Source: CAYTLW01 sp964438735
GTDB taxonomy: Bacteria > Myxococcota_A > UBA9042
NCBI GenBank assembly: GCA_964438735.1
Contig: CAYTLW010000076.1
Location: forward strand, 1-36,554
Length of the DNA: 36,554 nucleotides
Direction of reading: 5' to 3'
Shown: positions 1 through 9,724 of the stretch, piece by piece
Position numbering within the stretch: position 1 is the first letter of the stretch
Layout: each line of letters starts with the position of its first letter
Notes under the pieces: generated by a model
What the model was told of the DNA's origin: nothing
Seen by the model: only the letters and a program-made list of their open reading frames with translations
Databases searched by the model: none
Program-made: the position numbers and the translations under genes

Positions 1-92
1 TTGGCGGTGGCGAAGTACCAGTACAGGGCATAGATGCCACAGGTGACCATACTGAGAATGATGACGACGATAGGATTGCGCTCCTGGACCAT
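1..92 (-). CDS. DUF4234-type small membrane protein (5' part only)
   Basis: Only the first 30 codons are inside the window; the gene continues past base 1. The translation starts MVQERNPIVVIILSMV and continues into TCGIYALYWYF. The hydrophobic ILSxxTCGIYxLYW signature is typical of the DUF4234 integral membrane family, whose function is unknown. The ATG complements bases 90-92. A strong GGGAGGGAG Shine-Dalgarno (complement of 96-104) lies a few bases upstream and fixes the start. The gene is divergent from the dacB-like gene. Without the C-terminal part, the family call rests on the first membrane segment only. Confidence 0.6.
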   Translation of the reverse strand, partial: MVQERNPIVVIILSMVTCGIYALYWYFATA

Positions 93-310
93 GAACTCCC
101 TCCCAAGCAACAGCATGTGCTCGCTGACCTCGGTGTACCGCCCCGTGGATCGCGGCGCAAGACGTGGCCCGGCGAAGCCGTCGAATCCGGTCCCCCGGTG
201 CCCCGCACAAGCCCAGATGCGGCTTTCTCAACATCCGCCAACAGCGCGCTAGAATAGCGCTCGGCGGCCCGGCGTTGAATCCTGCAGCGCCCCACCACGC
301 GTCCCCTGCC
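93..310. promoter_or_regulatory. Divergent intergenic region with a small inverted repeat
   Basis: This 218-bp stretch separates the divergent DUF4234 and dacB-like genes, so it should hold promoters for both. At 246-260 there is an inverted repeat, GCGCTA-GAA-TAGCGC. It contains a -10-like TAGAAT (250-255) in the plus direction, with no convincing -35 box. The inverted repeat could be an operator or chance; nothing else was recognised. Confidence 0.25.
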
Positions 311-2023
311 ATGCCCCGACTTACCGCCCCACTGCCCCGCCGAATCCGCCCCAGGTGGGCGGCTGCGCTCTGCCCTCTTCTCTGCCTGGCGGCGCCGCAA
401 CTCCTGGCCGCGAACCCGCCGGCGCCGGGCATGGTGGCGCCCGACACCGCCGCGCTGAAGGCGATCGTCACCAACGCGCCGGGCAAGCCGTTGACCTTCG
501 CCCTCATCGTCGACCTGGACAGCGGCAAGACGATACTCGATGTGCGCGGCGACGAGATGGCGACGCCCGCGTCGGCGGCCAAGATGTTCACCACCGCCGC
601 CATCCTGCGCACGCTGCCCCACGATCGCAGGCTGGTCACCCGCCTCGCCATCTCCCGATTGCGGCCCGCAGGTAAAAAGGGGCCCCAACCGGTACCGAAA
701 GGCGCCAAAGCCAAGCCCCCCAAGTCGGTCGCCACCCTGGCCATCGTCGGCGGCGGCGACCCGTCGCTGACCCTGTCCCGCTTCGACCGCTTCGCGCAGC
801 AGATCGCCAGGAAGGGCATCGTGCACATCGACCGTCTGCTGGTGGACAGCAGCCTGTTCGACAACGCCCTGCCCAGGGGCTACGACGAAAAGAAGACCGA
901 CGCCTCGTATCGCGCCCCCATCGCGGCCTTCCAGGTGGGGGGTTCGGCCCTGACCGTCGTGGTCAAACCGGGAGCCATCGGCAAGCCAGCGCAGGTGACC
1001 ACGCGCCCGAGCAGTGGCGCGATCGTGATCAACAATCGAGCCACCACCGCCAAGGGACGGTCCGACCGCCTGCAGGTGCGCAGCAGCGGCAAGGGGCGCC
1101 ATACCCTGGTCACGGTCACCGGCACCATCGGCAAGCGCCGCCGGTCGGTGGCGGTTCGTCGTCGGGTGCACGACGCGGCCTTCTATGCTGGCTGGACGTT
1201 CCGCGCACGCCTGGAAGCCCGCGGCATCACCGTCGACAAGATCGCCTTTGGCCCTGCACCGGCCAAGGGCCTGAAGACCCTGCATCTGCACCGCAGCAAG
1301 CCGCTGCTCGAGCTGGCCAGCAAGTGCGCCAAGACGTCCAACAACACCTACGCGGAGAGCCTCTTCAAGCTCCTGGGTGCCGAGCGCGTCGGCCGTCCGG
1401 GAACAGCGGTCAAAGCCGAGGCCGCCATGCAGCAGGCGCTGGCAGGCTTCGACATCCGCTGGACCGAAGTCCGCCAGGGCAACGGCTCGGGTCTCTACCA
1501 CGCCAACAGCGTCACGCCTCGCGCCCTGGTTGGGCTGCTGCGCGGCATGTTCGCCGACAAACGAAGCGGCCGAGCCTGGCGACACTCCCTGGCTATCGGC
1601 GGCGCCGACGGCACCCTGCGCGGCCGCATGGGCGGCGCCGCGACCCGCAAGCGCATCTTCGCCAAGACCGGCACCCTGGACGATGCGACCGCCCTGGCCG
1701 GCTACGCCATGGGCGAACGTCGACGCTATGCCTTTGCCTTCTTCTACAACCGGGTCAAGGGCAAACCCGGACCCCTCCGCTGGACCCACGATCGCCTCCT
1801 GGTCAAGCTGCTCGATCCAGACGGCAAGGTCACCGCGGCCGCCAAGGCCAAGAAGGGGGCCCGCAAGGGAGCCCGCAAGGGAGCCCGGAAGGCAGTCCGC
1901 AAAGCATCGACGAGGCGCCCGAGCAAGGCACGCGCCCGCAAGTCGACGCGCGCTCGCAAGGTGCGCCGACCCCCACGGCCCAAGCAGCGCGCCCGGAAGA
2001 TAAAGAAAAAGACGACGAGATAG
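311..2023 (+). CDS. dacB: D-alanyl-D-alanine carboxypeptidase/endopeptidase, PBP4 (DacB, S13) family, with basic C-terminal tail
   Basis: This is a periplasmic serine peptidase expected to trim or cleave peptidoglycan stem peptides. The three penicillin-binding motifs are visible: SAAK with nucleophile Ser88 and Lys91, SNN at 343-345, and KTG at 452-454 (followed by TLDDATALAGYA). The roughly 250-residue distance from SxxK to SxN is the large-insert spacing of the S13 family. The N-terminus has an Arg-rich start and a hydrophobic stretch ending LLAA, consistent with a signal peptide. The start at 311 is chosen because it directly precedes that signal; the frame stays open to 164, and no clear ribosome-binding site decides. 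At 570 residues it is longer than E. coli PBP4 (477), largely because of a roughly 65-residue tail of Lys, Arg, Ala and Gly with repeated KGAR units, resembling histone H1 tails. The LTD lipoprotein follows 83 bp downstream. Confidence 0.88.
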   Translation: MPRLTAPLPRRIRPRWAAALCPLLCLAAPQLLAANPPAPGMVAPDTAALKAIVTNAPGKPLTFALIVDLDSGKTILDVRGDEMATPASAAKMFTTAAILRTLPHDRRLVTRLAISRLRPAGKKGPQPVPKGAKAKPPKSVATLAIVGGGDPSLTLSRFDRFAQQIARKGIVHIDRLLVDSSLFDNALPRGYDEKKTDASYRAPIAAFQVGGSALTVVVKPGAIGKPAQVTTRPSSGAIVINNRATTAKGRSDRLQVRSSGKGRHTLVTVTGTIGKRRRSVAVRRRVHDAAFYAGWTFRARLEARGITVDKIAFGPAPAKGLKTLHLHRSKPLLELASKCAKTSNNTYAESLFKLLGAERVGRPGTAVKAEAAMQQALAGFDIRWTEVRQGNGSGLYHANSVTPRALVGLLRGMFADKRSGRAWRHSLAIGGADGTLRGRMGGAATRKRIFAKTGTLDDATALAGYAMGERRRYAFAFFYNRVKGKPGPLRWTHDRLLVKLLDPDGKVTAAAKAKKGARKGARKGARKAVRKASTRRPSKARARKSTRARKVRRPPRPKQRARKIKKKTTR

Positions 2024-2106
2024 GCTATCCTTACGCCCCGAATGGCCTCGGAAGGGGAGCCGGAGGCCCACTCGGACATCCGGGTACATTGGAAAGGAGG
2101 CCGTCG

Positions 2107-5100
2107 ATGGCCAGAACAACACCCACAGCGGTCGTCTTTTGTGCGTTGGGCACACTCGTCGCGTTGTCGCTCGGCGTTGCCGGCTGTACGACGACCGCCA
2201 CCCCGCCAGATAGCGGCGGCTTCAGCGGCTGGGACATCGCCCCATGGGATGCCGGCAGGGGTACGGATACCAAAGCGGATATCCCCAAGGTGCTGGATAC
2301 CAAGGCCGACACCGCCAAGGTCGACACCACCCCATCGGGACCCTGCAATCCCAACCCCTGCCTCGAATCCGGCAAAGATACGGGCATGACCCTGTGCCTC
2401 ATCGATGGCGAAGGGCACGTCTGTCAGTGCCAGGACGGCTGGGAGAAGGGCCAGGACGGCAAGTGCAAACAGGTCACCTGCGTCAAGCCGGACAAAGCTC
2501 CCGCGCCGCCGCTGCTCACCGGTGGCGAGTTGATCATCGTCGAGATGATGGTCGTGCCGAAGGCGCCGCTGGAAGACAAGTACGCCGAGTGGTTCGAGGT
2601 CTATAACACCACCGAAAACGCCTTCGATCTGAACGGGCTGACCATCACTGAACACGAGGGCACCCAGACCCACACCATCAACCACTGCAATCCGTTGCTG
2701 ATCCAGCCGAAGTCGGTCCTGGTTCTCGGTCGCTCGAGCGACAAGTCCAAGAACGGCGGCTACACCGCCGACTACGTCTACGACAGCGTCACCCTGGGCA
2801 AGTTCACCGACAGCCTGGTCATCGAGGCCCACCATCCCGCCGATGACGGGGGCGTCAACAAGCTGACCGTCGACAAGGTGGCCTGGACCAAGGAGTGGGG
2901 CATCCACGAGCAGGATGGCCACGCCATCGCCCTGGACGTGACCCAGACCAACGCCGACGGCAACGACCTGCCCGGCTCCTGGTGTTTCGGCGACAAGCCC
3001 CTGTCCGGTGGCGGCTTCGGTACCCCTGGCGTGCTCAATCCGGTCTGCGCGGTGCCGCCTGATAGCGACCAGGATGGCGTGATCGACACCGAAGACAACT
3101 GCCCCAAACATCCCAACAAGGACCAGAAGGATGGCGACGGCGACAAGGCCGGCGATGTCTGCGACAACTGCCCTACGCTGTCCAATCCGCTGCAGTCGGA
3201 CACCGATGGCGACGGCGCCGGCGACGCCTGCGACATGGCCATCTGCCCCGATGGCGAGCTCGACCAGGGCGAGCAATGCGACGACGGCAACACCACCGAG
3301 AACGACGGCTGCGAAGGGTGCAAGAAGCTGCCCGCCAAGCCGGGCGACGTGGTCTTCACCGAGATCATGATCTACTCCGATGCCCTCAGCAAACAGTGGA
3401 TCGAGATCCATAACCCCACCGGCAAGACCATCGATATGGAGGGTTGGCAACTGAAGGTAGGCAAGGGCATCAACGAAAAGGGCATCACCCACACCCTCGA
3501 AAAAGCCCAGGGCACCACCTCCATCGCCTCAGGCGGCTACCTGGTCCTCGGCGGCAGCAAGGACGTCGGCAAGACCGGCGGGGTCAAGGTCGACTACGTC
3601 TTCAACAAGGGCCTGGACATCATCTTCTTCAACCTCAGCGGCGAGACCCTCACGCTCACCGACCCCAAGGGCGGCTACGTACCGGGCAACGCCTACGTGC
3701 ACGACTTCGTGTCGTTCAAATACAACGCCAACATGAGCGGCAAGGCGCTGCAGCTGGATCCGAAGAACCTCAACACCACCGACAACGACAATCCGCTCTA
3801 CTGGTGCGAGTCCAGCACACCCATCGGCGGCGGCAGCCTCTATGGCACCCCCGGCAAGCCCAACGTCACCTGCACGCCGCCTGGTGGCGACAAGGACAAG
3901 GACAGCATCCTCAACAAGGATGATAACTGCATCTACACGCCCAATCCCTTGCAGGAGGACCTGGACAAGGACGGCGTCGGCGACGTCTGCGACAACTGCG
4001 CAAAGGACCCCAATACCAGCCAGGCCGACGCCGACGGCGACCTGCACGGCGACGCCTGCGACAACTGCCCCACCAAGGCCAACAAGGACCAGCTGGACAC
4101 CAACAAGAACGGCCTCGGCGACGCCTGCGATTCGTTGACCTGTGGCGACGGCAAGGTGGACCCCGGCGAGGACTGCGACGACGGCAACAAGAAGGGCGGC
4201 GACGGCTGCTCGGTCACCTGTCTCAACGAGTCCTTCAAGCCGGGCGATGTGGTCATCACCGAGATCATGGCCTACCCGAAATTCGTCTCAGATAACGATG
4301 GCGAGTGGATTGAGATCTACAACCCGGGCAACGCGGCCATCGACATCAACGGCTGGATCCTCAAGGACTCTGGCGTCAATGTGCACAAGATCGAGGCCAA
4401 GACGACCCTGCTGGTGCCGCCCAAAGGCTACATCGTGCTCGCCGGCAGCGCCGATCCGGGGTCCAACGGCGGCATCGTGGCCACGTACGCCTGGCATAAG
4501 GCGGGCGCCAAGGCGTTGTTCGAACTGTCCAATTCCTTCGCCGACGACGTGATCCTGGAATGGAATAGCCTGATCATCGACAAGGTCTCCTACGTGCCGA
4601 AGACCAAGGACGTGGGCTACCCCCTGGTGCAGGGCAAGTCCATGTCCCTGGACAAGACCAAGCTCAACCACGTCGACAACGACAAGTACCAGAACTGGTG
4701 CGAGGGTAAGGTCAACTACGGCCCGGCTATCGTGGTCAACCTCGGTTCACCCGGCCAGCCCAATCCCAGCTGCATCAACCCCTGCAAGGAAGCCGACCAG
4801 AAGAAGAACAAGCCCGACAAGACGCCATGCGGCCCCCAGGAAGACAAGACCTGGTGTATGAGCGGTGTCTGCGTCATGCAGCCGCAGTGCGGTGATGGTG
4901 TGGTGCAGAAGGACCTGGGCGAGGAGTGCGACGACGGCAACAAGAGCGGCTTCGACGGCTGCAGCGCCCTGTGCAAGAAGGAGGCGCTGCCGCCGCCCGA
5001 AGGCACGCTCATCATCACCGAGGTCATGCCCGCCCCAGACGCCGTCAAAGATGCCAAGGGAGAGTGGTTCGAGGTGGTCAACCCGACCGCCAAACCCATC

Positions 5101-5685
5101 AACCTGGAGGGCTGGACGATCATGGTCAGCGGCTCCAAGGGCAACGCATTCCACAAGATCGCCAAGACGATCAAGTTCCCGAATGTGACCGTGCCGGCCA
5201 AGGGGTACGCCGCCATCTGCAGCGACGCCTCCAAGTCGGCCAACAATGGCGTGCCCTGCCTCTATGCGTGGAAGGAGAACTTCGCCCAGGGCATCATCGA
5301 GCTCGAGGAATTGCCGGCCACCACCCTCACCCTGGTCAATCCCCTGGGTCAGCCCATCGACAAGGTGACCTTCAGCATCCCCTTCCAGAAGGGCGCCTCG
5401 GCCATGCTCAAGGCCGACTGCCTGGACACGACCAAGAACGACGACAAGAAGTGCTGGCAGACGTCCACGCCCACCTGCGGCTACGGCCTGCTGGTCGGCC
5501 AGACGGGCTTCAACCCCAAGGGCACCTGCAAGGGCAACAAAGATTGCACCCCGCCCATGACCTGCCAGGAGGTCAAGATGGAGTACGAGGACGGCTTCAT
5601 CTACAAGATCGACAAGGTCCTGGGCACGCTGAACTGCGCGGTGCGCGATCGCGGCACGCCGGGTACGCCGAACATCTGCAAGTAG
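2107..5685 (+). CDS. Large lipoprotein with four lamin-tail domains, TSP3 and myxobacterial disulfide repeats
   Basis: The product has 1192 residues. The signal peptide ends in a good lipobox, VAGC (Cys27), so it is probably a lipid-anchored surface or periplasmic protein. Domains in order: a Cys-rich EGF-like segment (about 78-126); lamin-tail domain 1 from about 139; thrombospondin type-3 Asp-rich repeats (about 319-378); a CDDGN-type disulfide repeat; lamin-tail domain 2 from 413; TSP3 repeats (about 595-676); a disulfide repeat; lamin-tail domain 3 from 713; a disulfide repeat from 928; lamin-tail domain 4 from 966. Each lamin-tail domain shows the ITEIM-type strand, a WxExxNP-like motif and a late GTPG. 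The start is set by AAAGGAGG at 2093-2100. TSP3 repeats bind Ca2+ in known proteins; the ligand or partner here is unknown. The frame is open upstream to 1324, inside dacB, but that part is a shadow. Confidence 0.85.
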   Translation: MARTTPTAVVFCALGTLVALSLGVAGCTTTATPPDSGGFSGWDIAPWDAGRGTDTKADIPKVLDTKADTAKVDTTPSGPCNPNPCLESGKDTGMTLCLIDGEGHVCQCQDGWEKGQDGKCKQVTCVKPDKAPAPPLLTGGELIIVEMMVVPKAPLEDKYAEWFEVYNTTENAFDLNGLTITEHEGTQTHTINHCNPLLIQPKSVLVLGRSSDKSKNGGYTADYVYDSVTLGKFTDSLVIEAHHPADDGGVNKLTVDKVAWTKEWGIHEQDGHAIALDVTQTNADGNDLPGSWCFGDKPLSGGGFGTPGVLNPVCAVPPDSDQDGVIDTEDNCPKHPNKDQKDGDGDKAGDVCDNCPTLSNPLQSDTDGDGAGDACDMAICPDGELDQGEQCDDGNTTENDGCEGCKKLPAKPGDVVFTEIMIYSDALSKQWIEIHNPTGKTIDMEGWQLKVGKGINEKGITHTLEKAQGTTSIASGGYLVLGGSKDVGKTGGVKVDYVFNKGLDIIFFNLSGETLTLTDPKGGYVPGNAYVHDFVSFKYNANMSGKALQLDPKNLNTTDNDNPLYWCESSTPIGGGSLYGTPGKPNVTCTPPGGDKDKDSILNKDDNCIYTPNPLQEDLDKDGVGDVCDNCAKDPNTSQADADGDLHGDACDNCPTKANKDQLDTNKNGLGDACDSLTCGDGKVDPGEDCDDGNKKGGDGCSVTCLNESFKPGDVVITEIMAYPKFVSDNDGEWIEIYNPGNAAIDINGWILKDSGVNVHKIEAKTTLLVPPKGYIVLAGSADPGSNGGIVATYAWHKAGAKALFELSNSFADDVILEWNSLIIDKVSYVPKTKDVGYPLVQGKSMSLDKTKLNHVDNDKYQNWCEGKVNYGPAIVVNLGSPGQPNPSCINPCKEADQKKNKPDKTPCGPQEDKTWCMSGVCVMQPQCGDGVVQKDLGEECDDGNKSGFDGCSALCKKEALPPPEGTLIITEVMPAPDAVKDAKGEWFEVVNPTAKPINLEGWTIMVSGSKGNAFHKIAKTIKFPNVTVPAKGYAAICSDASKSANNGVPCLYAWKENFAQGIIELEELPATTLTLVNPLGQPIDKVTFSIPFQKGASAMLKADCLDTTKNDDKKCWQTSTPTCGYGLLVGQTGFNPKGTCKGNKDCTPPMTCQEVKMEYEDGFIYKIDKVLGTLNCAVRDRGTPGTPNICK

Positions 5686-5722
5686 GGGGCGCCGGGCATC
5701 GCCGGCCAGGTTCGCGGCTGCG

Positions 5723-8700
5723 CTACGGCGTCGGGGCGGGAGCTTCGGCTGCGGTTGGCGTCACGCCACCGGGCGGCGGGACCTCGCCCATGCCGGCCGG
5801 GTCCATGAACTCGAGCGTATCCTTGAGGCCCTGGGCGCGCTTGCGCAGCTCCTTCCACTCTGGCGAACGCTTCTTGGCGGCGCCGACGGCCTCTTCGCAG
5901 GCCTTCAGGGCCCGCTCGACCTTCTCACGCGTACCGGTGAGCACGCCCTGGGCGATGACGCAGCGGTTGTAATGCGCGTCCGCCATGGCCGGATACTGCT
6001 CGACCACTTCATCCAGCATCGCCATGGCCGCATCGGACTGGCCGAGCCGGCGCAGCGCCACGGGCAGGGTCGTGCGCGCCCAGTAGTGCTTGGGATCGCG
6101 ATTAATCGCCTCCTGCAGGACCTTGGCGGCGCCCTCGAGGTCGAGGTACTTGATCTGAATGGAGGCGCTGTTCAGCAGCGCCGTGACGGCCTTTTCGTCC
6201 ACCTCGGAGGCTCGCTTGAAGAGCAACAGCGCGGGTCGGATGTTGCCCAACGCCAGGTGACTCAGGCCCAACATGCCCAGGAACTTGGCGTCCTTGGCCA
6301 GGCCCGGTGCGTTGATCGGGCTCATGCCCACCGACGCGACCATCAGCGCCGCACGGTGCTCGCCCTGGGTGTGATGGGCCAGCGCCATGTCGTGGAAGGT
6401 GCGGCCGACCTCGGCCTGCTGCGCGGCGCGATCGGCGTCTGACATCTGCACCTGGATGTCGGCGCTCGGCCGACCGAACAGAGCCAGGCGATTGTCGTCG
6501 ATGACCTTCCTGGGGCGCTTCTTCAGGTTCCAGCGCACCTTGCTCATGCCGACAGTCTTCTCGCGGATGGTCGCTCGGGTCGCGAAGTCCGGGTCCAACT
6601 CCTTGAGGTAGTCACGCGCATGCTCCCAGTACTTGTCGAAGGCGAAGAGCTCGGCGGACTTCTTCAGCGCCTCTTCGTAGCGCTCCTTGGCCTTGGTTTT
6701 GTAGGGCGCGGCCTTGTCGGACATCTTCTCGATCCACTGATCCTTGAGCTCGTCCAGGCGTCGGAATTCAGGTGGCGGCGGCAGATTCTCCAGCGTGATG
6801 GCGATCTCGTGGAATGCGCGACCACGACGAGACGCGGCCGCGGCCACCCACTCGGCGTTCTTGCTGTCTTCGACTTGCTCGTAGAACTGCCCAGCCTCGC
6901 CGGCGAGCTTGCCCTTCTTGGCCGCCAACACGACCGCATCCTTCAACTTGCGGGTGCGCACCTTGACCCGCTGCATCTCGTTGAAGACCAGCTCACCCTT
7001 GACGAAGAGCGCTTGGGCGACCGCATCCTTGCCTACCTGGTTCAGCTTCTTGAAGCGACCTTCCTCGGCCATCTTCTTGGCGATCTTCAGCACGTTATCG
7101 ACCAGCGGCTTGGCCTTCTTGTCGCCGCGCCGGATCTTGCTCCACGCGAGCGCGGTGTTGGACATGGCCGCCATGCGCAGGTGCAGCGGGATGTCTTTTC
7201 GGCGTTTGAGGAAGGTGCCGCTGGCCCGGATCACGCCGCGCCAGTCCTTCTTCTTGCGATACTGCACGGTCAGCTTGTAGGCGACGTCGATGGCGTCCTT
7301 CTTCTTGCTGAAGTACTTCAGGTAGCGCTCGGCGTTGGCGACCACCTTGTTGAACTGGCCCAGGCCTTCGCGAATCATGGTCGCGGTGGCCAGCGCCTTG
7401 GGAACCATCAGCTCATCGCCGATCTTGCCTTTGTACTTGGGGTAGGTCTCGACGAATTGCTCGTACGCTGCCGCCGCCGCGGTGAAGTTCGCCGTCTCCT
7501 GGTGCACCTGGGCGATGGCGAACATGGCCTTCGGCGCCCGGTCATCCTTGGGATAATTCTCGGCCAGCTTCTTGTAGGTCTTGATCACCAGGTCGCGCTC
7601 GCGCGCCTCACGATAGAAGCGTGCGGCACCGGCATAGGCACGGATGGCCTGCTTGCTGGTGGGGTACTCGCGGGCGTAGTCCAGCAGGCATTTGGCCGCC
7701 TTCATCGGCTCCTTCTTGAGCTCCAGGCAGCGGTTGTAGTCCTCGTTCTCCTTGATGGCGATGAGGATCTCGCCCAGCTTGCCGTGGTTGAAGCGGTCAT
7801 CCTCGATGAGCGTGTTCGTCCACTTGATCAGGTTGGTGCCGTCCTGGGCCAGGTTGAAGCTGGACAACATCAGCCTGGCGGCGATGTAGGCGTGTTTATG
7901 GTCCTTGTAGTTGGTGATGAAGTTGGTGAACAACTCGCCGGATTTGTCGAAGTAGTTGTGCTGGTAGTAGATGCGCGCCTCGACGAAGACCGCCTCGGGC
8001 ACGTCCTGTTTGCTGCCCTTCTTCTGGGCGATTCGCACGTAGCGGTCGCACGCTCCGGCGATGAGCTTCTCCTCTTCCTTGAGCGGGATCGGGTTGAGCA
8101 GGTCATCCACCTGCTTGCTCACGTCGCTCGACAGGTCCTTCTGCAGGTTCAGGTAGCAGATCAGCGCCCGGTGTGCGGACGGTTCGGCGTACTTGCCCTC
8201 CGGCTCCATCTTGATGACCCGCTCGTACCGCGTCGCCGAGTCCCGCCAGCGGCCCAGCTGGAAGAGCGCCAGCGACTGGTTATGCAGCATGTCGTAGGCG
8301 TGCCGGGTGTCGGCGAAGTGCTCCATGTAGGCGCTGTAGATCTTCTCTGAATAGCGGAGCACCTTTTCGTCCAGGGTGCGCTCGGACTCGGCGTGGAAGG
8401 TGGTCGCGATCTCCGCCAGCAACAGCGAGATATCCTCGGCCGGAACCAGCTCCGTGCCGTGCTTGAGCAGGCCCAGGGAGAGCCGCTCGATGGCGCCGAT
8501 GGTGCCCTCGAGGTCCGCCGCTTTGTAGTAGTTGTCGACCGTCAGGTAGAGGTATTCGACCGACTTCGGCTTCTCGTAGGTCAGCCGGATCAGCTCGTTG
8601 AGGATGATGCTGCTCTTCTGGTATTGCGACGTCTCGGTGTAATGCCGCGCCAGCGCGTCCAGCAGCGCAAGCTCCTGGCCGGGTACGGTCTTCTTGAAGA

Positions 8701-9724
8701 AGGAGAGCGCCCGCGTGGGCGTGCCGATCTCGGCCCAGCTCTTGACCAGGTACTTGGTGCCATCCTCGAAGAAGGTGACCCGCCCCCTGGCCTCGTTGGC
8801 GGAGTAGTCGAGCACCTTGACGAAGGCGTCCACGGCCTGCTCGTAGTCCTGCCGGTTGTAGTGCACCCAGCCGATGTAATACAGGCCCCAACCGTAGACG
8901 TCGGACTGCTTGAATTTCAGGACTTTGGTGTACCACTTCAGGGCTTCGCCGCCCTGATTCTTGCCGAAGTAGTAGTTGCCGATGCCCAGGTAGGCGTCCG
9001 GCAGGTACGCGCTGCGCGGCGTCTTGCGAACCAGACGCATGAAGGCGTCGACCGCCTCGCCATGTCGCTTCAGGTCGTTGAGGTGCCAGCCCATGGTGTA
9101 GAGCACCTCGTCGAGCTTGGCGAAGAATCGGAATCGCCGCTCGATGCGCTTGAGGTTGTCGATCACCTCCAGCTTGGTGCCGCGCGCCTCTTCGAGCAGA
9201 TTCTGCTGCTCGATGCGCAATCGGCGGGCCGTGGCCTTGTCGCCCTTGGCCTTGGCCTCCTCGATGCCGACCGTGTACGAGTCGTCGTAGGCCTCGAGTT
9301 CATAAGCCTCGGCGCGATCCCAGAGCACGTAGCTCAGCTCGAGCAGGGTGTCCGCCTCGGTGGGCGAGCCGCGCTCGATGTCGAGCAGCTCGCGCAGGAT
9401 GTCCACCTCGTCGTCGATGTCTTCGAGGCTGGAGCGTTGTCGCAGGCGCTTGCCCTGGACCTCCTTGGGTCCCTTGCTGCCCTTGCTCTTCTTGGCGGAC
9501 TTGTCGTCCTTCTTGTCGCGGGCGAACTGCTTCACCTCGCCGGACGCCTTGCCCTTGCCCTTCTTGCCCCGCTTCTTGGCGGCGGAGGTCGGGCCACAGA
9601 TCAGAAGCAGGCCGGCGAACAGGGCCAGCCCCATGGCGATGCGTCCCGGGGCACGTGCCCGCAGACCGTCGCTGTGCACGTTTGCCTCAGAGGGGGCCAT
9701 CGCTTGGGATTGCTGCCGTCGCAC
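5723..9724 (-). CDS. Giant exported TPR protein, GltD/AgmU-like
   Basis: The product has 1333 residues and is made mostly of degenerate tetratricopeptide helices. The N-terminus has a basic stretch, a hydrophobic signal (about residues 31-48), then a Lys-rich low-complexity segment (about 50-100). The rest is TPR-like, with the clearest repeats near the C-terminus (Ala/Leu pattern ending in NRDPKHYWA and EQYPAMADAHYN). The GTG start at 9724 is preceded by GAGGA about 9 bases upstream; ATG at 9700 is the alternative. Size, export and position after a smaller TPR gene resemble M. xanthus AglT-AgmU (GltE-GltD), part of the envelope-spanning gliding machinery, which has homologues in non-gliding relatives. 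That assignment is inference; generic TPR scaffold is the safe call. Its 5' end lies in copy 1 of a 637-bp duplication. It is convergent with the lamin-tail gene, 37 bp apart. Confidence 0.8.
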   Translation of the reverse strand: MRRQQSQAMAPSEANVHSDGLRARAPGRIAMGLALFAGLLLICGPTSAAKKRGKKGKGKASGEVKQFARDKKDDKSAKKSKGSKGPKEVQGKRLRQRSSLEDIDDEVDILRELLDIERGSPTEADTLLELSYVLWDRAEAYELEAYDDSYTVGIEEAKAKGDKATARRLRIEQQNLLEEARGTKLEVIDNLKRIERRFRFFAKLDEVLYTMGWHLNDLKRHGEAVDAFMRLVRKTPRSAYLPDAYLGIGNYYFGKNQGGEALKWYTKVLKFKQSDVYGWGLYYIGWVHYNRQDYEQAVDAFVKVLDYSANEARGRVTFFEDGTKYLVKSWAEIGTPTRALSFFKKTVPGQELALLDALARHYTETSQYQKSSIILNELIRLTYEKPKSVEYLYLTVDNYYKAADLEGTIGAIERLSLGLLKHGTELVPAEDISLLLAEIATTFHAESERTLDEKVLRYSEKIYSAYMEHFADTRHAYDMLHNQSLALFQLGRWRDSATRYERVIKMEPEGKYAEPSAHRALICYLNLQKDLSSDVSKQVDDLLNPIPLKEEEKLIAGACDRYVRIAQKKGSKQDVPEAVFVEARIYYQHNYFDKSGELFTNFITNYKDHKHAYIAARLMLSSFNLAQDGTNLIKWTNTLIEDDRFNHGKLGEILIAIKENEDYNRCLELKKEPMKAAKCLLDYAREYPTSKQAIRAYAGAARFYREARERDLVIKTYKKLAENYPKDDRAPKAMFAIAQVHQETANFTAAAAAYEQFVETYPKYKGKIGDELMVPKALATATMIREGLGQFNKVVANAERYLKYFSKKKDAIDVAYKLTVQYRKKKDWRGVIRASGTFLKRRKDIPLHLRMAAMSNTALAWSKIRRGDKKAKPLVDNVLKIAKKMAEEGRFKKLNQVGKDAVAQALFVKGELVFNEMQRVKVRTRKLKDAVVLAAKKGKLAGEAGQFYEQVEDSKNAEWVAAAASRRGRAFHEIAITLENLPPPPEFRRLDELKDQWIEKMSDKAAPYKTKAKERYEEALKKSAELFAFDKYWEHARDYLKELDPDFATRATIREKTVGMSKVRWNLKKRPRKVIDDNRLALFGRPSADIQVQMSDADRAAQQAEVGRTFHDMALAHHTQGEHRAALMVASVGMSPINAPGLAKDAKFLGMLGLSHLALGNIRPALLLFKRASEVDEKAVTALLNSASIQIKYLDLEGAAKVLQEAINRDPKHYWARTTLPVALRRLGQSDAAMAMLDEVVEQYPAMADAHYNRCVIAQGVLTGTREKVERALKACEEAVGAAKKRSPEWKELRKRAQGLKDTLEFMDPAGMGEVPPPGGVTPTAAEAPAPTP

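Noticed and set aside
1744..3492. 582-codon minus-strand open frame opposite the dacB-like and lamin-tail genes
   Set aside because: It is antisense to two genes with clear domains, and its Val/Gly/Asp-rich composition is the usual high-GC shadow.
6620..8350. 576-codon plus-strand open frame opposite the giant TPR gene
   Set aside because: Antisense shadow with low-complexity Leu/Val/Gly composition and no signal or motif; the minus-strand TPR frame is continuous.
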